Assembly (NCBI GenBank): GCA_030600745.1
Contig: JAUVLL010000236.1
Location: forward strand, 1 to 5,514
Source of the DNA: Spirochaetaceae bacterium
GTDB taxonomy: Bacteria > Spirochaetota > Spirochaetia > B11-G9
Length of the DNA stretch: 5,514 nt
Direction: 5' to 3'
The translations under genes and the position numbers were made by a program. Below, one piece after another: positions 1 through 5,514 of the stretch. Below the pieces are notes generated by a model. The model saw only the letters and a program-made list of their open reading frames with translations. It had not been told where the DNA came from and ran no database searches. Numbering within the stretch: position 1 is the stretch's first letter; every line of letters starts with the position of its first letter.

Positions 1-558
1 ACCCGGAGAAGGATAATTAACCAGTAGTTTCATTAAAAACCTGTCGAGCTGAGCTTCAGGTAAGGGATATGTCCCTTCCTGTTCAATTGGATTTTGGGTT
101 GCAAGAACAAAGAAAGGATTGGGGAGTTTATGTGTTTTATCACCTATGGTTATCTGCTTTTCCTCCATAGCTTCCAGGAGAGCAGACTGCACTTTAGCAG
201 GAGCACGATTTATTTCATCTGCGAGTATTACATTGGAAAAAACAGGCCCTTTTCTGACAATAAACTCTCCGGTCTGCTGTCTAAAAACAAGTGTACCTAT
301 TAAATCCGCAGGAAGAAGATCAGGTGTAAACTGGACACGTTTAAAATCGGCATCAATGACCTCTGCCAGGGTTTTTATTGCCAAAGTCTTTGCAAGACCG
401 GGGACCCCCTCCAGAAGGACATGACCGCCTGCTACTAAAGCCATAAGCATTCCATCAATCATACTATTCTGGCCAATTATTCTTTTTCCAATCTCTGCCC
501 GGCATAGTTTTACACTTTCCAAGGCCTCACTAACCCGCTCTTCGAGACTATTACTCAT
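1..558 (-). CDS. MoxR-family AAA+ ATPase, C-terminal part cut by the window edge
   Basis: Reverse-strand translation from the ATG at 556-558 gives 186 uninterrupted residues up to the window edge. The AAA+ core is complete as far as the arginine-finger region: Walker A GVPGLAKT at residues 51-58, Walker B ILADE at 111-115 followed by the MoxR-typical INRAPAKVQSALLEAMEE, sensor 1 ATQN at 153-156, then EGTYPLPEAQLDRF with Arg173. MoxR proteins are usually about 310-330 residues, so roughly 40% (the lid domain) lies outside. Family members are cytoplasmic ATPases thought to act as chaperones that help mature partner complexes. They are often followed by DUF58 and von Willebrand A-domain genes, and such partners would lie left of this window. 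A GAGGG ribosome site sits 7 bases before the ATG, supporting this start. The client protein cannot be inferred here. The family call is secure. Confidence 0.95.
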   Translation of the reverse strand, partial: MSNSLEERVSEALESVKLCRAEIGKRIIGQNSMIDGMLMALVAGGHVLLEGVPGLAKTLAIKTLAEVIDADFKRVQFTPDLLPADLIGTLVFRQQTGEFIVRKGPVFSNVILADEINRAPAKVQSALLEAMEEKQITIGDKTHKLPNPFFVLATQNPIEQEGTYPLPEAQLDRFLMKLLVNYPSPG

Positions 559-586
559 TATATTTCCCTCATTATCACTTATGCAG

Positions 587-615
587 TTATCATTATACAT
601 GAATTAGAGTATATT
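587..615 (+). promoter_or_regulatory. Candidate promoter for the PHP phosphatase gene
   Basis: TTATCA at 587-592 (4 of 6 matches to the -35 consensus) and TATATT at 610-615 (5 of 6 to the -10) are separated by the ideal 17 bases. They end 25 bases before the ATG at 641. The -35 shares a base with the opposing TATAAT box of the divergent MoxR gene, so the two promoters would compete for the same DNA face. Unverified pattern match. Confidence 0.4.
592..597 (-). promoter_or_regulatory. Candidate -10 box for the MoxR-type gene
   Basis: On the minus strand these bases read TATAAT, a perfect sigma-70 -10 hexamer, 33 bases upstream of the MoxR start codon. The best -35 candidate is TTGTGC (minus strand, 617-622) at a long 19-base spacing, so the -35 match is weak. 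Seen by eye only. Confidence 0.4.
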
Positions 616-640
616 AGCACAAAACAGGAAAGGGTACACT

Positions 641-1483
641 ATGTTCAAAACAAATTATCACTCACATTCAGAGTTTTGTGACGGCACAGGTAAACTGGAA
701 GATTATGTCAAATCCGCTATTGAACGAAATTTTGATCTATTCGGATTCTCCGGGCATGCTCCACTGCCCTTTAAAAATGACTGGACAATGCCGAAAAATG
801 ATTTACCGGCATATTTGGAAGAAACAAAGAGACTAAAGACAGTTTATAAAAATGATATTGATCTAAAAATTGGACTGGAAGTTGATTATATTGAGAATAC
901 AATGAGTCCATCAGATCAATATTACAGGGATCTGGGACTGGATTATATAATTGGATCAATACATCTGCTGCCGGACACCAATACTGGAGAATATCTGGGT
1001 GTGGAATACTTAAAAAGTGAGATGGAGCAGCTTATCAATAATACTTTCGGAGGTAATACACAACTGCTTGTAAAAGAATACTACAGGCTGGTCAGAGATA
1101 TGTCTGAACACGGCGGCTTTGATATTATGGGACATCTTGATGTGGTCAAAAAAACAAATATAAATTCCATCTACTTTAACGAAACAGAAGATTGGTACAA
1201 AGCCGAAATAGACAGTACACTGGAATGTATAGCAGATAACAAACAGATACTTGAAATCAATACAGGCCAGGTACTGAATGATCCAACAAGGATCTATCCA
1301 TCTCCCTGGATACTGCAAATGGCAAAAAGTTATGATATCCCCATAATGCTGAACTCCGATGCTCACAGACCGGACCATATTGATAATTATTTTGAAGAAG
1401 CAAAACTGATGATGATAAACGCAGGGTATCGCGAACTTAAAGTTTTTATCGAAGATAAATGGATAAGCGACAAAATAACCTAA
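641..1483 (+). CDS. PHP-superfamily phosphatase, HisJ (histidinol-phosphatase) family
   Basis: The gene encodes 280 residues, close to the usual 260-280 for this family. PHP metal-binding motifs appear in order: YHSHSEFCDG at 6-15 (His7, His9), SGHAP at 38-42 (His39), GLEVDYIE at 78-85 (Glu80), GSIH at 105-108 (His108), MGHLDVV at 163-169 (His165) and NSDAHRPDHI at 238-247 (Asp240, His242). These residues hold a cluster of divalent metals in the active site, and none appears to be missing. Characterised HisJ enzymes remove phosphate from L-histidinol phosphate in histidine synthesis, in the cytoplasm. There is no signal peptide here. No other his gene is visible in the window, so the reaction is inferred from the family and a different phosphoester substrate is possible. 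An AGGAAAGGG ribosome site (626-634) precedes the ATG at 641. The gene is transcribed away from the MoxR gene. The remains of a GntR regulator begin at its stop codon. Confidence 0.88.
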   Translation: MFKTNYHSHSEFCDGTGKLEDYVKSAIERNFDLFGFSGHAPLPFKNDWTMPKNDLPAYLEETKRLKTVYKNDIDLKIGLEVDYIENTMSPSDQYYRDLGLDYIIGSIHLLPDTNTGEYLGVEYLKSEMEQLINNTFGGNTQLLVKEYYRLVRDMSEHGGFDIMGHLDVVKKTNINSIYFNETEDWYKAEIDSTLECIADNKQILEINTGQVLNDPTRIYPSPWILQMAKSYDIPIMLNSDAHRPDHIDNYFEEAKLMMINAGYRELKVFIEDKWISDKIT

Positions 1484-1782
1484 GATAAAATATATTCTTC
1501 TCAGGACATTACAAGCCTGGAGACATACTCCCTTCCGAAAGAGAACTGATTGAGATATACAAAGTTTCAAGATTAACAGCAAGGGAGGCTGTTAAGGCAG
1601 ACACCAAAAGTGCAGAATTATTGGATATAAAAAGAGGAACACCTTTATTGTTCAATCATAGGACAGTGCGTCTTCCTGATAGAACAACTATTGAGTATGA
1701 AACAGTCATGTACAGATCTGACATTTACAAATACCACAACAGATTAATTGGGGCAGGCAACCTGGGAGCTTTATCAGGCTGA
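1479..1782 (+). pseudogene. Decayed GntR/HutC-family transcriptional regulator (start and middle lost)
   Basis: From 1507 the frame reads HYKPGDILPSERELIEIYKV then SRLTAREAVK, the classic GntR winged-helix DNA-binding segment. It runs directly in frame into ADTKSAELLDIKRGTPLLF, then IEYETVMYRSDIYKYHN, which resembles the C-terminal part of a UTRA ligand-binding domain, and stops at TGA 1780-1782. The wing of the helix-turn-helix and the first part of UTRA, roughly 100-120 residues in a normal 240-residue member, are absent between 1596 and 1597. In this frame there is a stop at 1486-1488 and no ATG, GTG or TTG before the helix-turn-helix, so no usable start remains. In a neighbouring frame, 1479-1499 reads PKIKYIL, which would complete a canonical IKYIL-SGHYKPGD if one extra base were removed near 1500, suggesting a frameshift. 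An intact relative would probably have sensed a small metabolite and repressed nearby genes. The ligand is unknown. Confidence 0.85.
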
Positions 1783-2019
1783 GGGGAGAAGAAATCAATC
1801 ATTAAAAGGGTATTTAACTTCCATTTTTTTTTATCAGTAATTTGCACTCCGTAACTTATTATCTCCGGGAAAACCATATTACTAATATCAATCAGACACC
1901 TGAGCAATTGTAATATAGTTTTTATTCTTCTTCTTTCTTTCCTGCATTATGGTTATTCAGGGAAGATGTGTCAAATAAATTCTATATATAATAAATCCTA
2001 AGGGTCATATTATGTTCTT

Positions 2020-2040
2020 AATTGATCTTGAATTGATCTT
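2020..2040. repeat. Two direct copies of AATTGATCTT, 11-base period
   Basis: AATTGATCTT occurs at 2020-2029 and again, identically, at 2031-2040, separated by one G. The 11-base period puts both copies on about the same face of the DNA helix. They end three bases before a candidate -35 box, as expected for an activator or regulator site ahead of the binding-protein gene. The sequence is seen directly; the regulatory role is inference. Confidence 0.45.
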
Positions 2041-2043
2041 TTA

Positions 2044-2072
2044 TTGCTTGTTTATGAACTTTTAATGATAAT
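2044..2072 (+). promoter_or_regulatory. Candidate distal promoter of the binding-protein gene
   Basis: TTGCTT (2044-2049) and GATAAT (2067-2072, 5 of 6 matches to the -10) lie 17 bases apart. A transcript from here would have a leader of roughly 55 bases. The -35 matches only 3 of 6 bases, which would fit an activator-dependent promoter served by the repeats at 2020-2040. Confidence 0.3.
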
Positions 2073-2076
2073 TTTA

Positions 2077-2105
2077 TTGTTTTTTTTTAATATACAATGT
2101 ACAAT
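2077..2105 (+). promoter_or_regulatory. Candidate proximal promoter of the binding-protein gene
   Basis: TTGTTT (2077-2082) and TACAAT (2100-2105, 5 of 6) are 17 bases apart and would start transcription about 24 bases before the ATG at 2136. The -10 overlaps a perfect tandem TACAATG TACAATG at 2093-2106. That tandem could slide the -10 by seven bases or form part of an operator. It is an alternative to the distal candidate, and I cannot choose between them by eye. Confidence 0.35.
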
Positions 2106-2135
2106 GAATGCAAATATTCTATATTGGAGGAATAA

Positions 2136-3239
2136 ATGAAAAAGGTACTATTAATCCTTATTGCACTTCTTGTACTTATGACAGGATTTGCTTTCGCAGG
2201 CGGCGCAAAAGAAGAAGCTGCTACAGTTGCAGAACCAGTAAACACAACTCTCAGACTATTAACCTGGGGTGGATACGCACCGGAAGGACTTGTAGCTAAG
2301 TTCAAAGAAGAAACTGGAATTACAGTTGAAGTTATTAAAAGTAACAACGAAGAGATGATTTCTAAACTTCGAGCTACAAGAGGCGGAGGGTTCGACCTTG
2401 CACAACCATCACAGGACAGAATTTCTGCTGTACAGGCTGAGTTTGGAATTTATCAGCCAGTTGACTGGTCAAAAGTAAACACAGATCAGCTTGATCCATC
2501 TTTGGTTGCAGCTGTAAAGAAAAACACATTAGTAGACGGCAAAACATATGGTATACCTCACGTTTACGGTACTTCAGGGCTTATCGTTAACACTAAACTT
2601 GCACCGGAGATTAAAGATTACAAAGACCTCCTGGATCCTAAATACACAGGAAAAGTTTCCTACAGGATGAAAAGACCAACCCTTATTGCAATGGGATACT
2701 CATTAGGTTATGACCCCTTTGCGCTCTACAGTGATCCTGCCGGTTACCAGAAATTCCTGGACGAAATTGGAGCAGCTCTTGTTGCAGCTAAACCTGTTGT
2801 AAGAAACTACTATGACAACAGCGATCAGCTTCTTGCATCCTTACGATCAGGCGAACTTGTTGCTGCAATGGCATGGGAACAGGCTGGTTGGAAACTTCAT
2901 GAAGAAAATGCAGATATTGATTATCTTGCACCAACAAGCGGACCTCTTGCATGGGTAGACACATTTGCAATTCCTGTAAAATCAGAAAATGTTGAAGGTG
3001 CATACCTGTGGATCAACTTTATCCTGAGACCGGAAAATGCAGCTGTTTTTACAAATGCTGAAAAATACGGTACTGCTTCAAAAGATGCAGGTAAATACCT
3101 TGATCCTGAAATAGCAGATAACTTTGCACGTGGCCTGCCACCGGAAGCACTGGCTATCACTAATTGGTATCCAACTGTACCTGCCGGACTTGAAGAGATG
3201 GAAGGCAAGACAATGGACTTAATCAGAGCGTCCAAATAA
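2136..3239 (+). CDS. Periplasmic solute-binding protein of a PotD-like (spermidine/putrescine class) ABC importer
   Basis: The protein is 367 residues, typical of this class. Residues 1-21 form a signal peptide (two Lys, a hydrophobic core, AFA cleavage site) and the mature end starts GGAKEE. There is no lipobox Cys, so the protein is probably soluble in the periplasm. The first lobe opens with LRLLTWGGYAPEGLVAKF (39-56), the usual start of PotD-like folds. LAWVDTFAIP (271-280) matches the PotD segment whose Trp and Asp contact polyamine, here Trp273 and Asp275. YLWINFILRPENAA (290-303) is also family-typical. A second pocket Trp may be Trp247 in AMAWEQAG. The segment VSYRMKRPTL (174-183) is basic where PotD has acidic ligand contacts, so polyamine specificity should not be assumed. 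GGAGG five bases before the ATG gives strong translation. A strong terminator follows, and the ATPase and permease genes lie downstream. Confidence 0.92.
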   Translation: MKKVLLILIALLVLMTGFAFAGGAKEEAATVAEPVNTTLRLLTWGGYAPEGLVAKFKEETGITVEVIKSNNEEMISKLRATRGGGFDLAQPSQDRISAVQAEFGIYQPVDWSKVNTDQLDPSLVAAVKKNTLVDGKTYGIPHVYGTSGLIVNTKLAPEIKDYKDLLDPKYTGKVSYRMKRPTLIAMGYSLGYDPFALYSDPAGYQKFLDEIGAALVAAKPVVRNYYDNSDQLLASLRSGELVAAMAWEQAGWKLHEENADIDYLAPTSGPLAWVDTFAIPVKSENVEGAYLWINFILRPENAAVFTNAEKYGTASKDAGKYLDPEIADNFARGLPPEALAITNWYPTVPAGLEEMEGKTMDLIRASK

Positions 3240-3254
3240 TCATTTAACACACAA

Positions 3255-3287
3255 AGCAGGCGGAACATCCGCCTGCTCTTTTTTTTT
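3255..3287 (+). terminator. Strong intrinsic terminator inside the transporter gene cluster
   Basis: A perfect nine-base-pair stem pairs AGCAGGCGG (3255-3263) with CCGCCTGCT (3269-3277) around a five-base loop AACAT. One C and then nine consecutive T (3279-3287) follow. It begins 15 bases after the stop codon of the binding-protein gene. It should end most transcripts there, leaving limited read-through into the ATPase gene. Such arrangements are known to raise binding-protein levels over the membrane components. Confidence 0.93.
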
Positions 3288-3311
3288 ACATAACATAATT
3301 TTAGATATAAT
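3285..3311 (+). promoter_or_regulatory. Candidate internal promoter for the ATPase-permease genes
   Basis: TATAAT at 3306-3311 is a perfect -10 hexamer. TTTACA at 3285-3290 matches 5 of 6 bases of the -35 but at a short 15-base spacing, and it overlaps the T-run of the terminator. Transcription would begin near 3318, leaving a leader of about 77 bases before the ATPase start at 3395. No known riboswitch fold is recognised in that leader. The -10 is clear; activity is inferred. Confidence 0.45.
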
Positions 3312-3394
3312 TGGTAACTATGCAGGATGATAGTGTGAAGAACAAACTTTCATTCTAAAAGCCTGCTTAGCTACCCCCAACAGGATGGTACAAT

Positions 3395-4507
3395 ATGCAG
3401 ATTGCTTTATCCATAAAGGATTTAACAAAACAATTTGGTGATTTCACCGCAGTCAAAGATCTTACATTTGATGTAGAGGATGGGAAGTTTTTCTCCATAC
3501 TTGGACCATCGGGCTGCGGAAAAACTACACTATTAAGAATGATTGCCGGATTCTATCAACCGACAGCAGGATCTATTGAAATACAGGGTAAAGATATGCT
3601 GGGAATGGAACCAAACAAACGCCCTGTCAATCTTGTTTTTCAACACCTTGCTCTCTTTCCCATGATGAATGTTTTTGAAAACATAGCATTTGGTCTAAAA
3701 AGAAAGGGAGAAAAAGGGCCAGGAATTGAAAAAAAAGTAAATGACATGCTCGAAAGAGTAGGGCTTCCCGATTCAGGACCAAAAAAAATCAATCAGTTAT
3801 CCGGTGGACAGAAACAAAGAATTGCAATAGCAAGATGTCTTGTTTTAGAACCAACAGTACTGCTCCTGGATGAACCATTAGGAGCACTGGATGCCAAACT
3901 CCGTGAACACATGAAGGTTGAGTTAAAGAAACTGCAGGTAAAGGTTGGTACAACATTTGTCTACATTACCCATGACCAGTCAGAAGCCATGGTAATGAGT
4001 GACTATGTAGCCGTAATGAACAAAGGAAGTTTTGAGCAGCTGGATACACCTCAAAACCTATACTCCAACCCCTCATCTTCTTTTGTGGCTCAGTTTGTAG
4101 GAGAAAACAACAAGTTTAACGTCGCTCTTCAAAAAGATGAATCCGGAAAGTTCTTTGCCAAAACCAAAGACGGCGGTCTGTATACTCTATCCAATTCATT
4201 TAAGCTGCAGAACAGTGAATCTTTTGATATGTTTGTACGGCCTGAGGCGATAATAATAAATCCTGCCAATCCTAAACCTGAGTTCAATGTAATAAACGCA
4301 GACGTTAAGGCAATACTGTTTGATGGAGGAAACAGCAGACTTCTTGTTACTCCGGAAAAAACAGACGAGGAGATTATAGTTTCCCTTCCCCAGAACAGAC
4401 AGTTTGATTATATCAAGGCCAGGGACAGTATAAAAATAGGGTGGGACCCTGAAGCTGCAGTATGTTTTAATAAAACAGGGGAACAAATCTATGATGACGA
4501 AATCTAG
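3395..4507 (+). CDS. PotA-like ABC importer ATPase
   Basis: At 370 residues it has the length of PotA-type ATPases. All nucleotide-binding motifs are intact: Walker A GPSGCGKT (37-44), Q-loop VFQHLALFP (81-89, Gln83), signature LSGGQKQR (135-142), Walker B LLLDEP (156-161), D-loop GALDAKLR (163-170) and switch His193 in YITHDQSEAM. After about residue 235 comes a TOBE-type C-terminal domain with VRPEAI (291-296), the segment that in this class often serves regulation. The protein should sit on the inner face of the membrane, bind the EAA loops of both permeases and hydrolyse ATP to drive import. An AGGA ribosome site lies nine bases before the ATG at 3395, a moderate signal. The gene overlaps the next by 17 bases. 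Substrate depends on the binding protein, so PotA here means family, not proven polyamine transport. Confidence 0.94.
   Translation: MQIALSIKDLTKQFGDFTAVKDLTFDVEDGKFFSILGPSGCGKTTLLRMIAGFYQPTAGSIEIQGKDMLGMEPNKRPVNLVFQHLALFPMMNVFENIAFGLKRKGEKGPGIEKKVNDMLERVGLPDSGPKKINQLSGGQKQRIAIARCLVLEPTVLLLDEPLGALDAKLREHMKVELKKLQVKVGTTFVYITHDQSEAMVMSDYVAVMNKGSFEQLDTPQNLYSNPSSSFVAQFVGENNKFNVALQKDESGKFFAKTKDGGLYTLSNSFKLQNSESFDMFVRPEAIIINPANPKPEFNVINADVKAILFDGGNSRLLVTPEKTDEEIIVSLPQNRQFDYIKARDSIKIGWDPEAAVCFNKTGEQIYDDEI
4477..4482 (+). promoter_or_regulatory. Ribosome-binding site of permease 1, inside the ATPase gene
   Basis: AGGGGA lies within the end of the ATPase coding sequence. It is eight bases before the ATG at 4491 and eleven before a second in-frame ATG at 4494. 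The spacing favours the first ATG. Confidence 0.6.
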
Positions 4508-5354
4508 GACACGAAAAATAAGGTGGAGTTTTATAATATTCTTCATCCCCGTCGCTTTGTGGCTTTTACTTCTTATAGTACTTCCCCATATTGAGCTTCT
4601 TAGAATCTCACTGACAAGTACCAGTACCGATGGATTTACCCTTGATAACTACAAGGCGTTCTTTTTAGAGCCAATCTACTGGCTTACCTTTGTAAGAACT
4701 GCAATGTATTCGATTATTGTAACAGCTATTGTGCTTATTATCTCTTTGCCGGTTGCCTTTTATATAACAAAGATTTCCAAAATTAAGACTCAAGGGCTTT
4801 TAATGGTACTGATTCTTGTACCATTCTGGGTAAGTGAAATGATCAGAGTGTACGGCTGGATGATACTGCTTCGGGAAAGCGGAGTAATCAACTCGATTAT
4901 GCTAAAGCTTGGTATCTTTAACCAGCCCATAGAGATGCTCTACAATGATATAACCATGATAATGGGTCTGGTATATACTTCCATGCTGTTTATGATAGTA
5001 CCCATAATAGGAGTTCTGGGGAGTCTGGATGATTCACTCATAGAGGCAGCACACGATCTGGGAGCAAAAAAGCTTGCTATATGGAAGGAGATTATTATTC
5101 CATACTGCATGCCTGGAATAATGTCAGGAAGTATTATTGTATTTATGCTTGTACTTGGAAGTTATCTGACTCCAAAGCTGATGGGTGGAAAAAACGCCTT
5201 ATGGTTTACAGAACAAATCTATAACCAGATTATTGTATACTTTAACTGGGAACAGGGAAGTGCTTTCGGTTTTCTACTGCTCCTTCTTTCATCTCTGATA
5301 ATATGGGTTGCTCTTAAACTTACTAAACAGAGCTTCTCGGAGGTAGTAAGATGA
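4491..5354 (+). CDS. ABC importer inner-membrane permease 1, PotB-like
   Basis: The protein has 287 residues and about six predicted membrane helices, at roughly 13-32, 69-92, 102-127, 145-170, 208-232 and 259-278. The cytoplasmic EAA loop that docks onto the ATPase is clear: EAAHDLGAKKLAIWKE at 185-200, followed by IIIPYCMPGI (201-210), matching the importer pattern EAA-x3-G with a downstream I-x-P. The order after the ATPase gene, and a second permease straight after, match the potABCD class. The start overlaps the ATPase gene by 17 bases in another frame, and its end overlaps permease 2 by 4 bases (ATGA), so the three products are probably made by coupled translation in balanced amounts. 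The N-terminus MMTKSRTRKIRWSF is short and basic, fitting a cytoplasmic start. Substrate is not deducible from this subunit. Confidence 0.93.
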   Translation: MMTKSRTRKIRWSFIIFFIPVALWLLLLIVLPHIELLRISLTSTSTDGFTLDNYKAFFLEPIYWLTFVRTAMYSIIVTAIVLIISLPVAFYITKISKIKTQGLLMVLILVPFWVSEMIRVYGWMILLRESGVINSIMLKLGIFNQPIEMLYNDITMIMGLVYTSMLFMIVPIIGVLGSLDDSLIEAAHDLGAKKLAIWKEIIIPYCMPGIMSGSIIVFMLVLGSYLTPKLMGGKNALWFTEQIYNQIIVYFNWEQGSAFGFLLLLLSSLIIWVALKLTKQSFSEVVR

Positions 5355-5514
5355 TAAGAACATTACCTAATTCAAAAGCCTACTTAACAGGCTACAAGCT
5401 GTTTATTATAATATTCTTTGTATTTTTATTTTCACCTCTTATTATTACAATGGTGCTCGCATTTAATGATTCAATGTTTCCGTCTCTTCCCTGGAAGGGA
5501 TTTACCCTGGATTG
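5351..5514 (+). CDS. ABC importer inner-membrane permease 2, PotC-like (N-terminal part only)
   Basis: The reading frame starts at the ATG of an ATGA overlap with the permease 1 stop and stays open to the window edge, giving 54 codons plus two bases. GGAGG at 5339-5343, seven bases upstream, is a strong ribosome site. Residues 17-38 form one hydrophobic membrane helix. They are followed by FNDSMFPSLPWKGFTL (38-53), which matches the conserved stretch after the first helix in PotC-type permeases. The rest, including its EAA loop, lies beyond the window. It should pair with permease 1 to form the heterodimeric channel. Confidence 0.9.
   Translation, partial: MIRTLPNSKAYLTGYKLFIIIFFVFLFSPLIITMVLAFNDSMFPSLPWKGFTLD

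Larger units (their letters stand above)
1783..2135. other. AT-rich intergenic stretch with no convincing gene
   Basis: These 353 bases separate the regulator remnant from the transporter binding-protein gene. Frames on both strands are short or lack a start with a ribosome site, and none gives a recognisable protein. The left half has a run of nine T at about 1825-1833 without a preceding GC-rich hairpin, so no terminator is called. It also has a pure pyrimidine tract at 1925-1943. The right half (2020-2135) carries the direct repeats and promoter candidates listed separately. Confidence 0.6.

Noticed and set aside
94..424. Two open frames on the plus strand at 94-303 and 119-424
   Set aside because: They lie antisense to the MoxR coding region, which has every AAA+ motif on the minus strand. 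The plus-strand products resemble nothing known.
1010..1582. A 190-residue minus-strand frame opposite the phosphatase
   Set aside because: It is antisense to the conserved PHP motifs, Cys/Phe-rich with no domain, and typical of a shadow frame.
1825..1833. Run of nine T that could end the regulator or phosphatase transcript
   Set aside because: No stable GC-rich inverted repeat precedes it, so it does not qualify as an intrinsic terminator.
1725..1907. A 60-residue minus-strand frame starting at TTG (1905-1907)
   Set aside because: It has no ribosome site, a weak start codon and no recognisable motif, and it overlaps the regulator remnant on the other strand. Probably chance.
1919..1945. 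Pyrimidine-rich tract TTCTTCTTCTTTCTTTCCT region
   Set aside because: It is low-complexity sequence in an AT-rich spacer with no repeat unit long enough to suggest phase variation or a recognised element.
3388..3394. GTACAAT before the ATPase start, shared with 2099-2105 before the binding-protein start
   Set aside because: A seven-base match in AT-rich DNA is expected by chance, and its position against the ATG does not fit an operator common to both promoters.
3312..3394. Possible riboswitch in the leader of the ATPase gene
   Set aside because: No conserved core of a known class is recognisable, and the leader is only about 77 bases with little helical structure visible.

Overview
The window looks like part of a chromosome from a low-to-moderate G+C Gram-negative-type bacterium, most likely a spirochaete. 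That placement is an inference. It rests mainly on the exported binding protein, whose mature end begins GGAKEE straight after an AFA cleavage site and has no lipobox cysteine. This style is common in binding proteins of Spirochaeta- and Treponema-like genomes. No RNA gene, CRISPR array, insertion sequence or phage gene is visible.

Layout, left to right. (1) 1-558, minus strand: the first 186 residues of a MoxR-type AAA+ ATPase that runs off the left edge. (2) 559-640: a short divergent promoter region. (3) 641-1483, plus strand: a complete PHP-superfamily phosphatase of the HisJ (histidinol-phosphatase) family. (4) About 1479-1782: a decayed GntR/HutC-type regulator. It has lost its start and its middle, and only the DNA-binding helix-turn-helix and the C-terminal end of the ligand domain can still be read. 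(5) 1783-2135: an AT-rich non-coding stretch leading to the promoter of the next gene, with two short direct repeats. (6) 2136-5514, plus strand: an ABC importer of the spermidine/putrescine (PotABCD) class, in the order binding protein, ATPase, permease 1, permease 2 (cut by the right edge).

The importer parts should work together. The binding protein captures a small solute in the periplasm, the two permeases form the channel, and the ATPase powers transport from the cytoplasmic side. A strong intrinsic terminator separates the binding-protein gene from the ATPase gene. A perfect TATAAT box lies just beyond it, so the binding protein can be made in excess over the membrane parts. The last three genes overlap by 17 and 4 bases and are clearly co-translated.

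The transported substrate is not settled. The binding protein keeps the Trp-x-Asp element known from PotD, but where PotD has acidic polyamine-binding residues it appears to carry a basic segment (SYRMKRPTL). I see no evidence of a wholly new system. The most informative points are the regulator remnant, the terminator/promoter arrangement inside the transporter operon, and the unusual binding pocket.
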